Shown piece by piece: positions 24,352 through 32,485 of a DNA stretch of 37,623 nucleotides. The position numbers and the translations under genes are program-made. The DNA lies in assembly GCA_017519145.1 (NCBI GenBank), contig JAFWTA010000004.1, forward strand, positions 1 through 37,623. The letters run 5' to 3'. Each line of letters starts with the position of its first letter. Positions within the stretch are counted from its first letter, which is position 1. The notes beneath the pieces were generated by a model. The model was not told the origin of the DNA, ran no database searches, and worked only from the letters and a program-made list of their open reading frames with translations. Origin of the DNA: Ruminococcus sp. Lineage in GTDB: Bacteria > Bacillota > Clostridia > Oscillospirales > Ruminococcaceae.

Positions 24352-24825
24352 ATGACTGACGATAAATTCTTATGGGCATATGAGAAGTTCAGAAATACGG
24401 TCTATTCCGTCATATTCAGCTATGTGCGCAATACAGAGGACGCCTCCGAGCTTTCGCAGGATACCTTCATAAAGCTATACACATACGACGGCGGCTTCGA
24501 CTCCGACGAGCACATGAAAGCATGGCTCATCAGAGTCGCTATAAACAGCTGCAACAATCACTTCCGAAGCAGAAAACATATCTCCGCATCCCCTATCCCC
24601 GAGGACCTTCCCTCGGAGGAGATGCATGAGACCGACGAGATCATCAGCATCGTCATGAAGCTCCCCGAAAAATACCGCATACCTATACACCTGTTTTACT
24701 ACGAGGAATACAGCATTGCGGAAATAGCAAAGATACTGGAGCTCCCCGAGGCTACCGTGAAAACAAGGCTCAAAAGGGGCAGGGACAAGCTGAAAAATAC
24801 TCTGAGAAAGGAAGACTGGCTGTGA
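24352..24825 (+). CDS. ECF-like RNA polymerase sigma factor
   Basis: The 157-residue protein contains sigma region 2 (~5-75, with NTEDASELSQDTFIKLY and HMKAWLIRVAINSC) and region 4 (~100-152, with helix-turn-helix YSIAEIAKILELPEATVKTRLKRGR). It lacks regions 1 and 3, as ECF sigma factors do, and would direct RNA polymerase to alternative promoters. The ATG at 24352 is chosen because region 2 follows directly and AAAAGGAAG lies upstream. Its stop codon overlaps the start of the DUF4179 gene as GTGA, a coupling typical of sigma/anti-sigma pairs. The activating signal is unknown. Confidence 0.92.
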   Translation: MTDDKFLWAYEKFRNTVYSVIFSYVRNTEDASELSQDTFIKLYTYDGGFDSDEHMKAWLIRVAINSCNNHFRSRKHISASPIPEDLPSEEMHETDEIISIVMKLPEKYRIPIHLFYYEEYSIAEIAKILELPEATVKTRLKRGRDKLKNTLRKEDWL

Positions 24826-25913
24826 GCGATAACAAATACAAAAAGGCAATGAACGACGTATGTGACAGGAATTTCAATGTATCGGCTGCGGAAATGCTGG
24901 AAAAAGCACGTTCCGCAGCTCCCACGGAAAGGAATATCACTATGACAGGCACAAGCAAGAAGCATCTCATCGGAAAATTCATCGGCGCGGCAGCTGCCTG
25001 CGTCATCATATCAGGAACAGCCGCTTCGGCTATGGGCTACGGACCTCTTGGCGACAGCTTCCGCCGTTTCTTCGGCAAGGACGAGACCACCGCAGAGATA
25101 ATCGACGAGGGTCACTACTGCGAATTGGGTCAGGACATCACCGACGGCGGCTTCACCGTAATGCTGGACTCCGTAACAGGAGACCGCTCCTCACCAAAGC
25201 TTCTGTTCGAGGTGACCGTAAACGATGAGGAGCTTGCCGCAAAGAACGACAGGCTCCACCTCTTTGCTTATATCCTCGACGAGGACACCTATCAGAACCG
25301 CCTTGATGAGTACGGTATGTGGGACGCATGGGGCGAAAAAGACCCCGAAGTAAACAATATGTACCATGTCTGCATGGACGGTCCTGCCACATTCATGATA
25401 AACAACGCCGACGTCCTTGCGGCGGTAAAGCAGATAAGCTTCACAAGCGACCCCGTGAACCGTAAATTCGACTATGATGTGGATATGGAGTTCCGCTTCA
25501 CTGTCCCCGAGCAGGCTCTCAAGGAGACCGCTTATGAATACTACGACGATATCAACATAAGCAGCGGCAATGTGGATTATGAGCTGTTCTACGCAGAGTT
25601 CGGCGCATACGATTCTCTGCTCAAGGTAAAGTACGACTTCCTTGGTACAGACCTTGCAGGCGGCGAGACCGACTACTATCAGGTAGCCGACAAATTCGAC
25701 AATGACTGGCATGAGCTTGCGGGTAACTTCATTCTCACCGTTGACGGCGTGGAATATGCGCCCAAGGAAATGGGCTACAGCTACTGCGATACAGAGGGCG
25801 AAGCCTTTGACGCAGGAAAGTGCAGCACATGGATGACCTTCCCCAGTGTGGACTTCACCTCCGCTGAAAGCGTGACCCTCACCGTAAACGGACAGGTATA
25901 CGACCTTAAATAA
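24822..25913 (+). CDS. DUF4179-type membrane protein, putative anti-sigma factor
   Basis: The 363-residue protein has a short cytoplasmic N-terminus (~1-47) and one membrane helix (~48-70, LIGKFIGAAAACVIISGTAA). A large extracytoplasmic domain resembles DUF4179/DUF5643 proteins that partner ECF sigma factors. In such systems the cytoplasmic segment holds the sigma factor until an external signal releases it. Coding starts with GTG, overlapping the sigma gene stop by 4 nt. No zinc-binding anti-sigma motif is visible in the short cytoplasmic part. The anti-sigma role is inferred from topology and coupling. Confidence 0.85.
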   Translation: MSDNKYKKAMNDVCDRNFNVSAAEMLEKARSAAPTERNITMTGTSKKHLIGKFIGAAAACVIISGTAASAMGYGPLGDSFRRFFGKDETTAEIIDEGHYCELGQDITDGGFTVMLDSVTGDRSSPKLLFEVTVNDEELAAKNDRLHLFAYILDEDTYQNRLDEYGMWDAWGEKDPEVNNMYHVCMDGPATFMINNADVLAAVKQISFTSDPVNRKFDYDVDMEFRFTVPEQALKETAYEYYDDINISSGNVDYELFYAEFGAYDSLLKVKYDFLGTDLAGGETDYYQVADKFDNDWHELAGNFILTVDGVEYAPKEMGYSYCDTEGEAFDAGKCSTWMTFPSVDFTSAESVTLTVNGQVYDLK

Positions 25914-25926
25914 CATGATATAGTAA

Positions 25927-25955
25927 AAAGCGGCACAGTAAAACTGTGCCGCTTT
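25927..25955. terminator. Bidirectional terminator between anti-sigma and GNAT genes
   Basis: Perfect 13-bp arms (AAAGCGGCACAGT and ACTGTGCCGCTTT) surround an AAA loop between two converging genes. The plus side continues into CATTTTATT and the minus side into TTACTA. Confidence 0.88.
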
Positions 25956-25959
25956 CATT

Positions 25960-26460
25960 TTATTGCTTCTTTTTCACCATATTGCACCTGCCCCACAGCT
26001 CATCGCCGTAGGGAAAGGCATCGGGAGTTGTGTTCCTCTCCCTGAAGCCTGCGCTCTCGTAGCACTTCCTCGCTCTCTCGTTGACAGTGAACACATTGAG
26101 CTGCACCGCCTCCGCTTTAAGTATCTCAAAGCAGTACCTTGCGGTAAGCTCAATCATTTCCTTTCCATAGCCCTTGCCGCGCTGAGCAGGGTCCACTATG
26201 ACAAATGCAAGCATCGCCTCATTGCTCTCCATGTTTATGGAAGTGCATATAAAGCCCACTGTCTCCCCCTCGTCTGTTATGGCAGCAAAGGGGCAGTCGC
26301 CGTGTTTGTCGAACATAGCCGTAAGGAAATCGCTGAAGGCGTCCTTCTCCATGGGAAAGGGAGCGTGTTTTGCGCTCCACATGGCGTTGGTACGTTCATC
26401 GGTGACCCAGCCCTTTATAGCGTCGAAGTCGCGGCTATGGACGTATGGTCTCAGTCTCAT
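25960..26460 (-). CDS. GNAT-family N-acetyltransferase
   Basis: The 166-residue protein is a typical GNAT-fold acetyltransferase. Its acetyl-CoA pyrophosphate-binding loop is QRGKGYGKEM, followed by the LNVFTVNERARKCYESAGF segment characteristic of RimI/RimJ-like members. The acceptor substrate cannot be told from sequence. GGGAGG precedes the ATG. It is alone on the minus strand, converging on the anti-sigma gene, and is separated from the downstream-facing ATPase gene by a terminator. Confidence 0.9.
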   Translation of the reverse strand: MRLRPYVHSRDFDAIKGWVTDERTNAMWSAKHAPFPMEKDAFSDFLTAMFDKHGDCPFAAITDEGETVGFICTSINMESNEAMLAFVIVDPAQRGKGYGKEMIELTARYCFEILKAEAVQLNVFTVNERARKCYESAGFRERNTTPDAFPYGDELWGRCNMVKKKQ

Positions 26461-26506
26461 AGCAAAACCTCCCGTTCAATTCATAATTATTATGGGTACC
26501 TGCATA

Positions 26507-26534
26507 TAAAAAGCGGGCGTCCAAAAGGGCGCCC
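26507..26534 (-). terminator. Rho-independent terminator after the P-type ATPase gene
   Basis: On the minus strand the arms GGGCGCCC and GGACGCCC enclose TTTT with one mismatch, followed by GCTTTTTAT. It lies ~50 bp past the stop codon of the ATPase gene. Confidence 0.8.
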
Positions 26535-26540
26535 ACGCAA

Positions 26541-26567
26541 CGGAACGCCGAGGGCGGCGTTCCCTAC
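26541..26567. repeat. GTAGGGAACG-family repeat
   Basis: CGGAACGCCG ... CGGCGTTCCCTAC is a small inverted repeat related to the elements at 7318-7393 and 12146-12166. Confidence 0.55.
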
Positions 26568-26583
26568 TGTTCACGATCACTGC

Positions 26584-29223
26584 TTACTTCTTGGAAGCTG
26601 CTCTCTGGAAGCACTTTACTATCTCAACGATAGGAAGTATGCAGACACCTGCAAGGAATGCATAGAGGTAGTTCATACCCGAAAGTGCTGACAGTGAGAA
26701 GATATTTCTCAGTGCAGGGATAAAGAGTATCGGCAGTGTGAGAACTGCGGACAGTGCGATAGCTCCGATGAGTACCTTGTTGTGCTTCTTCATGGTGAAG
26801 ACAGAGCCCTTGAGGCTTCTCATGTTCCATGCGTGTATCATCTCACATACGCAGAGGGTGATGAATGCCATTGTCATGCCTGCGCCGTGTCCCTCGCTCT
26901 GATAGCCGATAACGTAGGATACAAGGGTAAGCGCTGCGATAACAGTGCCCTGCCAGAGCAGGTTTATTCCCAGACCGTCAGAGAAGATGTGTGAGTTGCT
27001 GCTTCTGGGCTTTCTGGACATTATTCCGTCCTCGGCAGGCTCCATTCCCAGCGCGATAGCGGGGAAGCAGTCTGAGATGAGGTTTATCCAGAGCAGGTGT
27101 ACGGGGTTGAATATGACGAATGAACCGTCTGTAAGTCCTGCAAGACCCAGTGTTGCGATAAGTATGCAGAGCACCTCGCTGAGGTTGCTGGAGAGCAGGA
27201 ACTGTATTGCCTTACGGATATTGTCGTAGATACGTCTGCCTTCCTCGACAGCGCCTACGATAGTGGCGAAGTTGTCATCGGTGAGCACCATATCAGCAAC
27301 ATTCTTGGTAACATCGGTACCTGTGATACCCATACCAACGCCGATATCGGCACTCTTGATGGAGGGAGCATCGTTTACGCCGTCGCCTGTCATGGCAGTG
27401 GTCATGCCCTTCTTGCGCCATGCATTTACGATGCGTACCTTGTGCTCGGGCTGTACACGGGCATAAACGCTGTAATCCTGAACGTGAGCGTTGAACTCGT
27501 CATCGGGTATCTTTGAGAGCTCTGCGCCTGTGAGAGCCTGCTGACCGTTTCCGAGAATGCCCAGCTCCTTTGCGATGGCAACAGCTGTATCCCTGTGGTC
27601 GCCTGTTATCATTACGGGACGTATTCCCGCTGTGCGGCAGAGACCGATAGCGTCCTTTACCTCGGGACGAACGGGGTCTATCATGCCTGTCATGCCAATG
27701 TATATAAGGTCGTGCTCAAGTCCCTCGGGTGAGATATCATCGGGGATCTCGTCGTACTCGCGGTAAGCTGCGAGGAGAACTCTGAGAGCCTGATCTGCCA
27801 TCTCCTTGTTGCGGCGGAGGATCTCAAGTCTGTCGGACTCGGTCATTATGCGGACTCCGCCCTCTTTTATCATGTGTGTGCAGTTCTTCAGCACCTCATC
27901 GGGAGCACCCTTGGTGTACTGTACAAAGCCCTTTTCGGTCTTGTGGACAGTGGTCATCATCTTTCTCAGTGAATCGAAGGGAGCTTCGGCAACACGGGGA
28001 GTTGCAGCCTCAAGCTCGTACTTTTTGAGTCCGCACTTGTGTGCATAAGCCACGAGAGCAGCCTCGGTAGGCTCACCTGTTACTGTGTCGTCGGAATTGA
28101 GCTGAGCGTCACAGCAAAGTGCCATAGCCTTTGCAAGGAGCTCCTTGTCGTCAGTGTTCTCCTGAACCACAGTCATCTTGTTCTGTGTAAGGGTACCTGT
28201 CTTATCGGAGCATATTACCTGTGCGCAGCCCAGTGCCTCAACGGCTGTAAGGCGGCGGATTATAGCTCCGCGCTTTGACATATTGGTAACGCCGATGGAG
28301 AGAACTACGGTAACCACCGCAGCAAGTCCCTCGGGGATAGCGGCAACTGCGAGGCTTACGGCTATCATGAAGGATTCAAGGAAGCCGGGAAGCGTGATAG
28401 TGCCGTTCTTGACAAGCATCTGAACGATGTTGAGTCCGAGGATGATAACGCAGATAACGAGAACTGCGATGGAAAGTATCTTGCTGAGCTGGTCGAGGCT
28501 CTTCTGGAGAGGAGTCTCATCGTCCTCAGCCTCTGCGATAGCGCCTGCTATCTTACCCATCTCGGTCTTCATGCCTGTTGCGACTACAACGGCTTCGGCA
28601 CGGCCGTAGGCAATGCTGCTGCCCATGTAGAGCATATTCTTTCTGTCACCGAGGGGCACATCCTCGCCCTCAAGGACACGGCTGTCCTTCTCCGAGGGAA
28701 CGCTCTCGCCGGTCAGTGCAGACTCCTCAGCCTTGAGGGCTGCGGCTTCCAGTATACGGCAGTCAGCAGGGACGTTGTCGCCTGCTTCAAGGGTGATGAC
28801 ATCACCGGGTACAAGGTCTGAGCTGTGGATGACCAGAAGCTCTCCGGAGCGGTATACCTTGCTCTGTGCGGCACTCATTGCCTGAAGCGCCTCTATGGCT
28901 GACTCGGCTTTGTTCTCCTGATATACGCCGAGCACTGCATTTGCAAGTACTACGAAAAGGATAATGAACACATCCGCTTCAAGCTTGCCCTCTGAGATAA
29001 TGCCTGTTACAGCCGATATCACAGCAGCTGCAATGAGAACGATTATCATCGGGTTCTTGAACTGCTCTATGAACCTTGCAAGCAGCGTAGGCTTGGGCGG
29101 TTCGTCCAGCTTGTTCTTTCCTGTTGTTTCAAGTCTTTTTGCGGCTTCTTCCGCGGTAAGTCCCGAAGCGGAGCTGTTTACTTCTTTGAGCACAGCCTCG
29201 GTGGTTTCAAGATAATGCTTCAT
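26584..29223 (-). CDS. P-type calcium-transporting ATPase (type IIA-like)
   Basis: This is a ten-helix cation pump that couples ATP hydrolysis to Ca2+ transport across the cytoplasmic membrane. The phosphorylated Asp is in CSDKTGTLT. The TGES motif is in ALTGESVPSE, the hinge motif is TGDGVNDAPS, and the helix-4 motif is IPEGL. Ca2+ ligands known from SERCA are retained: Glu in helix 4, Asn and Glu in SSNLSEV of helix 5, and Asn and Asp in INLISDCFPA of helix 6. This supports calcium rather than sodium/potassium. The 879-residue length and the N-terminal cation ATPase domain are typical of PMR1/SERCA-like bacterial pumps. GGGAGG precedes the ATG. Confidence 0.95.
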   Translation of the reverse strand: MKHYLETTEAVLKEVNSSASGLTAEEAAKRLETTGKNKLDEPPKPTLLARFIEQFKNPMIIVLIAAAVISAVTGIISEGKLEADVFIILFVVLANAVLGVYQENKAESAIEALQAMSAAQSKVYRSGELLVIHSSDLVPGDVITLEAGDNVPADCRILEAAALKAEESALTGESVPSEKDSRVLEGEDVPLGDRKNMLYMGSSIAYGRAEAVVVATGMKTEMGKIAGAIAEAEDDETPLQKSLDQLSKILSIAVLVICVIILGLNIVQMLVKNGTITLPGFLESFMIAVSLAVAAIPEGLAAVVTVVLSIGVTNMSKRGAIIRRLTAVEALGCAQVICSDKTGTLTQNKMTVVQENTDDKELLAKAMALCCDAQLNSDDTVTGEPTEAALVAYAHKCGLKKYELEAATPRVAEAPFDSLRKMMTTVHKTEKGFVQYTKGAPDEVLKNCTHMIKEGGVRIMTESDRLEILRRNKEMADQALRVLLAAYREYDEIPDDISPEGLEHDLIYIGMTGMIDPVRPEVKDAIGLCRTAGIRPVMITGDHRDTAVAIAKELGILGNGQQALTGAELSKIPDDEFNAHVQDYSVYARVQPEHKVRIVNAWRKKGMTTAMTGDGVNDAPSIKSADIGVGMGITGTDVTKNVADMVLTDDNFATIVGAVEEGRRIYDNIRKAIQFLLSSNLSEVLCILIATLGLAGLTDGSFVIFNPVHLLWINLISDCFPAIALGMEPAEDGIMSRKPRSSNSHIFSDGLGINLLWQGTVIAALTLVSYVIGYQSEGHGAGMTMAFITLCVCEMIHAWNMRSLKGSVFTMKKHNKVLIGAIALSAVLTLPILFIPALRNIFSLSALSGMNYLYAFLAGVCILPIVEIVKCFQRAASKK

Positions 29224-29310
29224 GATTTTCCTCCCATATCTCCCTGCGTCTCACAAAAAAGCGTAAACGCGCTTTTTACGGGCGCAGAATTACATCATCA
29301 AACAGATAAT

Positions 29311-29339
29311 ATTTTATCATCTATAGCTCAAAAAGTCAA
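29311..29339 (-). promoter_or_regulatory. Sigma-A promoter of the P-type ATPase gene
   Basis: On the minus strand TTGACT (29339-29334) and TAAAAT (29316-29311) are 17 nt apart. The ~80-nt leader contains a small hairpin (AAAAAGCG ... CGCTTTTTT, ~29255-29277), which could attenuate transcription, but this is weakly supported. Confidence 0.75.
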
Positions 29340-29444
29340 GATATATCAGTGAACAGACTGTGACAGAACTGTGACGGCGGAGTGAAACAGATATATTTTG
29401 ACATTGAGTGCTCCACGGACACGCCCACAGGGCTGTCCCTTAAA

Positions 29445-29485
29445 AGTGAAGGAGCCCGTTCCGGCTGAGAACGGGCTCCTTCACT
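29445..29485. terminator. Isolated perfect 17-bp hairpin
   Basis: Arms at 29445-29461 and 29469-29485 are exactly complementary around a 7-nt loop (CGGCTGA). There is no U-tract on either side and no gene ends within 100 bp, so its role is unclear. It could be a factor-independent barrier between the ATPase promoter and the agr region, or part of a small RNA. Confidence 0.5.
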
Positions 29486-30138
29486 GGGGGAGCTGAAGCG
29501 GGACTCCCCATATGAAAAATCACTGTATGATATACTGCGAAACAAGCGAATGAAAGGAAATTCTGAAAAAATATACTTTCAAGCGTTTTTTTGGTATATA
29601 GAGATGGTTTATTTTAAGAGAGATCTGAAAGCGTAGGGTTCACTGTTTGTTCCGAATAAGTAATGCCATTACAATGATCATCACCGAAAAAAGTGGGGGG
29701 ACGGGAAAAACCGTCTGCCTCCTTATGAAGGCAGGTGATTTTTTCCGTTAGGGGATATGATATATGTTATGAAAGCTGTTGGTGGGATCAAGCGTTCAGG
29801 CGGTATCACTATGATACCTTGTGCAGTCACTTTTAAATTATGACCGTATGCCCATTAATTAGGTCCGTCGCCCGAAAAGGTGACTGCGCAATCATCTGCC
29901 TGTCCGATCGATCTGTTTCAGGAATAGCTCTGAGACTGTGTCGGATGTGTTAGCTGAAACTGTTAGTGGCATTTGCTGGGTGGCAGCATTGGTGCGATAC
30001 TTGTTGCTCGGCGTACCATGGATAACATACGCTTCTTGTAGTGTGACTGTAGGATGTTTTGTAAAGGAAAAAATGCAAGTGAAGTGTTGAGAATAGTAGT
30101 GTTGATATTATCAGATTAAATAATATGTAAAGTAGTGT
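29486..30138. other. ~650-bp gene-poor region downstream of agrD
   Basis: I find no protein-coding gene here. It holds a nested hairpin at 29701-29748 (outer ACGGGAAAAA / TTTTTTCCGT, inner CTGCCT / AGGCAG). It reads as a terminator in the plus direction and possibly also in the minus direction. A long inverted repeat pairs TGTGCAGTCAC-TTTT (29820-29834) with AAAAGGTGACTGCGCA (29875-29890). Two very short antisense frames (24 and 20 codons) overlap this stem but lack convincing ribosome binding sites. The region may encode a small RNA or the 3' untranslated part of the agrD transcript. Confidence 0.4.
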
Positions 30139-30294
30139 TTAGAATTTTCTGAGTTTTCTGAGATCTTTGGGGGGGTCAAGCTGGTTGAGCCACCATGAGC
30201 AGGCTGAATTAGCATTCTGCTCGGCAGCCTTTACCGATCTTGATACGATAGATTTCATTAATTTTGCCTTGACAGTGTTTAGGTTTTTCTTCAT
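30139..30294 (-). CDS. agrD: AgrD-like cyclic autoinducer peptide precursor
   Basis: This 51-residue precursor has the three-part AgrD layout. The N-terminal helix is basic and amphipathic (residues 1-25). The core NSACSWWL is at 29-36, and the charged C-terminal tail QLDPPKDLRKLRKF is at 38-51. Aligning the tail with staphylococcal AgrD (DEVEVPKELTQL) without gaps places cleavage after Leu36, giving a five-residue ring C32-S-W-W-L36, as in S. aureus AIP-I (C-D-F-I-M). CAGGAGGA precedes the ATG. It is encoded downstream of the agr-type kinase gene, behind its own promoter. The AgrB endopeptidase encoded 2.2 kb upstream should process it. The signal's N-terminal end cannot be predicted. Confidence 0.87.
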   Translation of the reverse strand: MKKNLNTVKAKLMKSIVSRSVKAAEQNANSACSWWLNQLDPPKDLRKLRKF

Positions 30295-30355
30295 GACAAG
30301 AAATTCCTCCTGAGTAAATGATATGCGGGCACCTTCGGGTCGACGCCTAATTATT

Positions 30356-30413
30356 ATTATATTTCGGATTTTGCAAAAGTCAATAACTTTGCACTAAACG
30401 CCGTTTATTTGCA
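30356..30413 (-). promoter_or_regulatory. agrD promoter with three TGCAAA repeats
   Basis: On the minus strand TTGACT (30383-30378) and TATAAT (30361-30356) are 16 nt apart, giving a ~55-nt leader to the agrD start. Three TGCAAA hexamers (plus-strand TTTGCA at 30370, 30388 and 30408) lie in and upstream of the promoter, 18 and 20 nt apart. They are regular enough to suggest a regulator site. Binding by the adjacent LytTR protein is speculative. Confidence 0.75.
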
Positions 30414-30425
30414 TTTTTATCCCGT

Positions 30426-30460
30426 GAAAAGTCAAAACCGACCGTTATTCGGTCGGTTTT
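30426..30460 (-). terminator. Terminator overlapping the kinase stop codon
   Basis: On the minus strand perfect 11-bp arms (AAAACCGACCG and CGGTCGGTTTT) surround AATAA, which contains the stop codon of the kinase gene. They are followed by GACTTTTC. It separates the agrB-regulator-kinase transcript from agrD. Confidence 0.8.
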
Positions 30461-31755
30461 TCGTTAGCCTCGGTATCGGGTATAGGTATCAGGAGCTCGG
30501 TGATGAACAGGTCTCCCTCGGTATGTACGTTGAAGCTTCCGCTGTAATTCAGACAGGCGCTCCTTATATTTGAAAGTCCTATGCCCTGATGGAGCTCCTT
30601 TGTGCTCCTGAAGCCCTTCTCAACGTCGGGCGCCACATTGGCAAAGGTATTCTCCATATATATGAATACGAAGTAATTTCGGCGTGTTATGGACAGCCAC
30701 ACCCTGCGCTTGTCCTCGGGGAGCTCCTCACAGGCTTCAAAGGCATTGTCCAGCATATTCGAGAATATTGCCGTGATATCCAGATTTGATATGAAGTCTA
30801 TCCTTGTGAACTCCGCGTCTACTCTGAAGTCCACATTCATCTTCTCGGCGGCGTCGAGCTTGTTGTTGATGACCACGGTCAGAATGGAGCTGTCGCACTC
30901 AAAACGGGGCATGAGCTTGTTCAGTTCGGCATTGAGCAGGTCCTTGTAGCGCTCCGCCTCATCCGCCTTGTTGGAGTTTATGAGCCCCTCCAGCGATGAG
31001 ATGTGTTTTCTTACGTCGTGTATGACGCGCCTTGAAGCGGCGTATTTCTCGTTGAGCTCTTTGTAGGCGTTGAGCTGGAGCATGGACTGCTGCGTTACCA
31101 GTTCAAGCTCCTTTTCGGTCTGGTAGGCTCTGGAGATCATCCTTATGAGGTAAGCCAGATACAGGTCCAGCGAAAGGAAGGTCAGCAGTATGACGACTAT
31201 CTCCCATCTTGATTTCGATGAGCTTATCTTGTCGTTGAGGTACTGGAAGAGAAGTATCTCTCCTATCATGAGTATAAGGAACATGAGAAACTCATGAGTC
31301 CTTATATTGTTCATGCCCTTGCCTGCAACTATGAGCAGGAAGCACTTTGCCACGGCTATCATTACTATCCAGCTGAATATGGTAGCCGCTAAGAACAGCA
31401 CGGGATTGTACTTTATATCATCTGTCGCCACATTCAGTATGAACGCAAGCATCAGCGTCGAGAGCATCTCGACTATGCTGGAAGTTATGAGATATATGGC
31501 ATCATAGATGAGAAAGACCTTCCCCGGGGGCTTGTAGAACAGCAGATTAAGTAATATGAGCAGTGAGAATGAGGTAAGGAATTTAACTATGGGTATGTCT
31601 ATCATGTTGAGGGCGCCCTTGCTGATAGAGACTGCCGCAACGATCATTATCTTCTTCAGCAGTGAGAGCTCCCTTGAGGTATAGAGCTTGTCGAATATTA
31701 TCAGCGTGAAAACATACATACCCACCGCTGATATGGTATATAGTAAAAAAAACAT
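30445..31755 (-). CDS. AgrC-type GHKL sensor histidine kinase
   Basis: The 436-residue protein is a quorum-sensing receptor kinase. About six or seven membrane helices occupy residues ~1-205. A coiled-coil linker follows, and the phospho-acceptor His246 is in RRVIHDVRKH. The GHKL-type ATPase domain has N-box NMLDNAFEACE and G-box GIGLSNIR. The arrangement matches AgrC and similar HPK10 kinases that detect cyclic peptides at the membrane. The start codon lies 4 nt after the stop of the response regulator gene, with AGGGAT inside the regulator's end, so the two are coupled. It should phosphorylate the adjacent LytTR regulator. Peptide recognition is inferred from agrB and agrD nearby. Confidence 0.93.
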   Translation of the reverse strand: MFFLLYTISAVGMYVFTLIIFDKLYTSRELSLLKKIMIVAAVSISKGALNMIDIPIVKFLTSFSLLILLNLLFYKPPGKVFLIYDAIYLITSSIVEMLSTLMLAFILNVATDDIKYNPVLFLAATIFSWIVMIAVAKCFLLIVAGKGMNNIRTHEFLMFLILMIGEILLFQYLNDKISSSKSRWEIVVILLTFLSLDLYLAYLIRMISRAYQTEKELELVTQQSMLQLNAYKELNEKYAASRRVIHDVRKHISSLEGLINSNKADEAERYKDLLNAELNKLMPRFECDSSILTVVINNKLDAAEKMNVDFRVDAEFTRIDFISNLDITAIFSNMLDNAFEACEELPEDKRRVWLSITRRNYFVFIYMENTFANVAPDVEKGFRSTKELHQGIGLSNIRSACLNYSGSFNVHTEGDLFITELLIPIPDTEANEKPTE

Positions 31756-31759
31756 ATGC

Positions 31760-32485
31760 TTATCCCTGTCTGATATAGTTCTTGATAAAACGGCTGAACT
31801 CGTTGTGGAATTCCTTCAGTTTTTTCTGCGCAACGGGCACTTCTATGCCGTTTGTGGTGTATAGTGTGAAGTTGTTGAGCTTGTCTATATGCTCCATATT
31901 GACAATGAAGCTCTTATGGGGCGAGACAAAGTTCTCTGAGTCAACAAGGGTAAAAATATCGGAAAGGCTTCCCTTAATGCGGTATTTCTCCGACTTTGTG
32001 TACACGGTTATCCGTCGGTTGCCTGTATACTCAAAGGCGTAGATATTTTTCAGGCTGAGCAGCAGCGGTCCGTCCTCGCCTTTGAGCTGAATGACCGCTT
32101 CTTTCTCGGCATTCTCTGTGAGATAGCGTGAAAGCTCGCCCAGAACGCTGTAAATACGCTCCTTTTCAAAGGGCTTGACCACGAAATCGAAGGGATGGAC
32201 AGCGTAGCTTCGCAGGGCGAACTCCGAATGGTTGGTGACATATACTATCCTCGCCTTCTTGTCTATCTCGCGGAAAAGCTGGGCAGTCTTGAGACCGTCA
32301 ATGCCTCCCATTTCGATATCGAGAAATATCAGGTCGAAGCTCAGCTTAGTCTCAAGGAGCTTTTCTCCGCCCCTGAAGCTGTGTACGTCGTATTCTACCG
32401 AGTGTTCACGGCTGTATTCCGAGATGCATTCCTTGATCGCATCTATCATTTCCTTATCGTCGTCGCATATTGCAATGTTTATCAT
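31760..32485 (-). CDS. AgrA-type LytTR response regulator
   Basis: The 241-residue protein has a receiver domain (~1-120) with acidic CDDD at residues 7-10 and phospho-acceptor Asp56 in IFLDIEM. A C-terminal LytTR DNA-binding domain follows (~140-238, with FVSPHKSFIVNMEHI and EVPVAQKKLKEF). This is the architecture of AgrA, which activates promoters by binding pairs of ~9-bp direct repeats. The ATG at 32485 overlaps the agrB stop by 4 nt (ATGA) and follows AGGAAAGGAG; an earlier in-frame codon lies deep inside agrB and is unlikely. It acts with the kinase encoded next. Confidence 0.94.
   Translation of the reverse strand: MINIAICDDDKEMIDAIKECISEYSREHSVEYDVHSFRGGEKLLETKLSFDLIFLDIEMGGIDGLKTAQLFREIDKKARIVYVTNHSEFALRSYAVHPFDFVVKPFEKERIYSVLGELSRYLTENAEKEAVIQLKGEDGPLLLSLKNIYAFEYTGNRRITVYTKSEKYRIKGSLSDIFTLVDSENFVSPHKSFIVNMEHIDKLNNFTLYTTNGIEVPVAQKKLKEFHNEFSRFIKNYIRQG

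Noticed and set aside
29253-29279. Riboswitch in the P-type ATPase leader
   Set aside because: Only one short A/U-rich hairpin is seen; no conserved aptamer motif such as the yybP-ykoY manganese type is recognisable.
29769-29843. 24-codon plus-strand peptide gene (begins MKAVGGIK)
   Set aside because: The ribosome binding site is poor, the frame overlaps an inverted repeat, and it has no precursor features or partner genes on that strand.
29820-29890. Miniature transposon defined by the TGTGCAGTCAC/GTGACTGCGCA repeats
   Set aside because: Only ~70 bp in total with no visible target-site duplication; a simple RNA hairpin explains it equally well.
29833-29895. 20-codon minus-strand peptide gene (begins MIAQSPF)
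   Set aside because: It is antisense to the stem region, lacks a ribosome binding site, and is too short to support.
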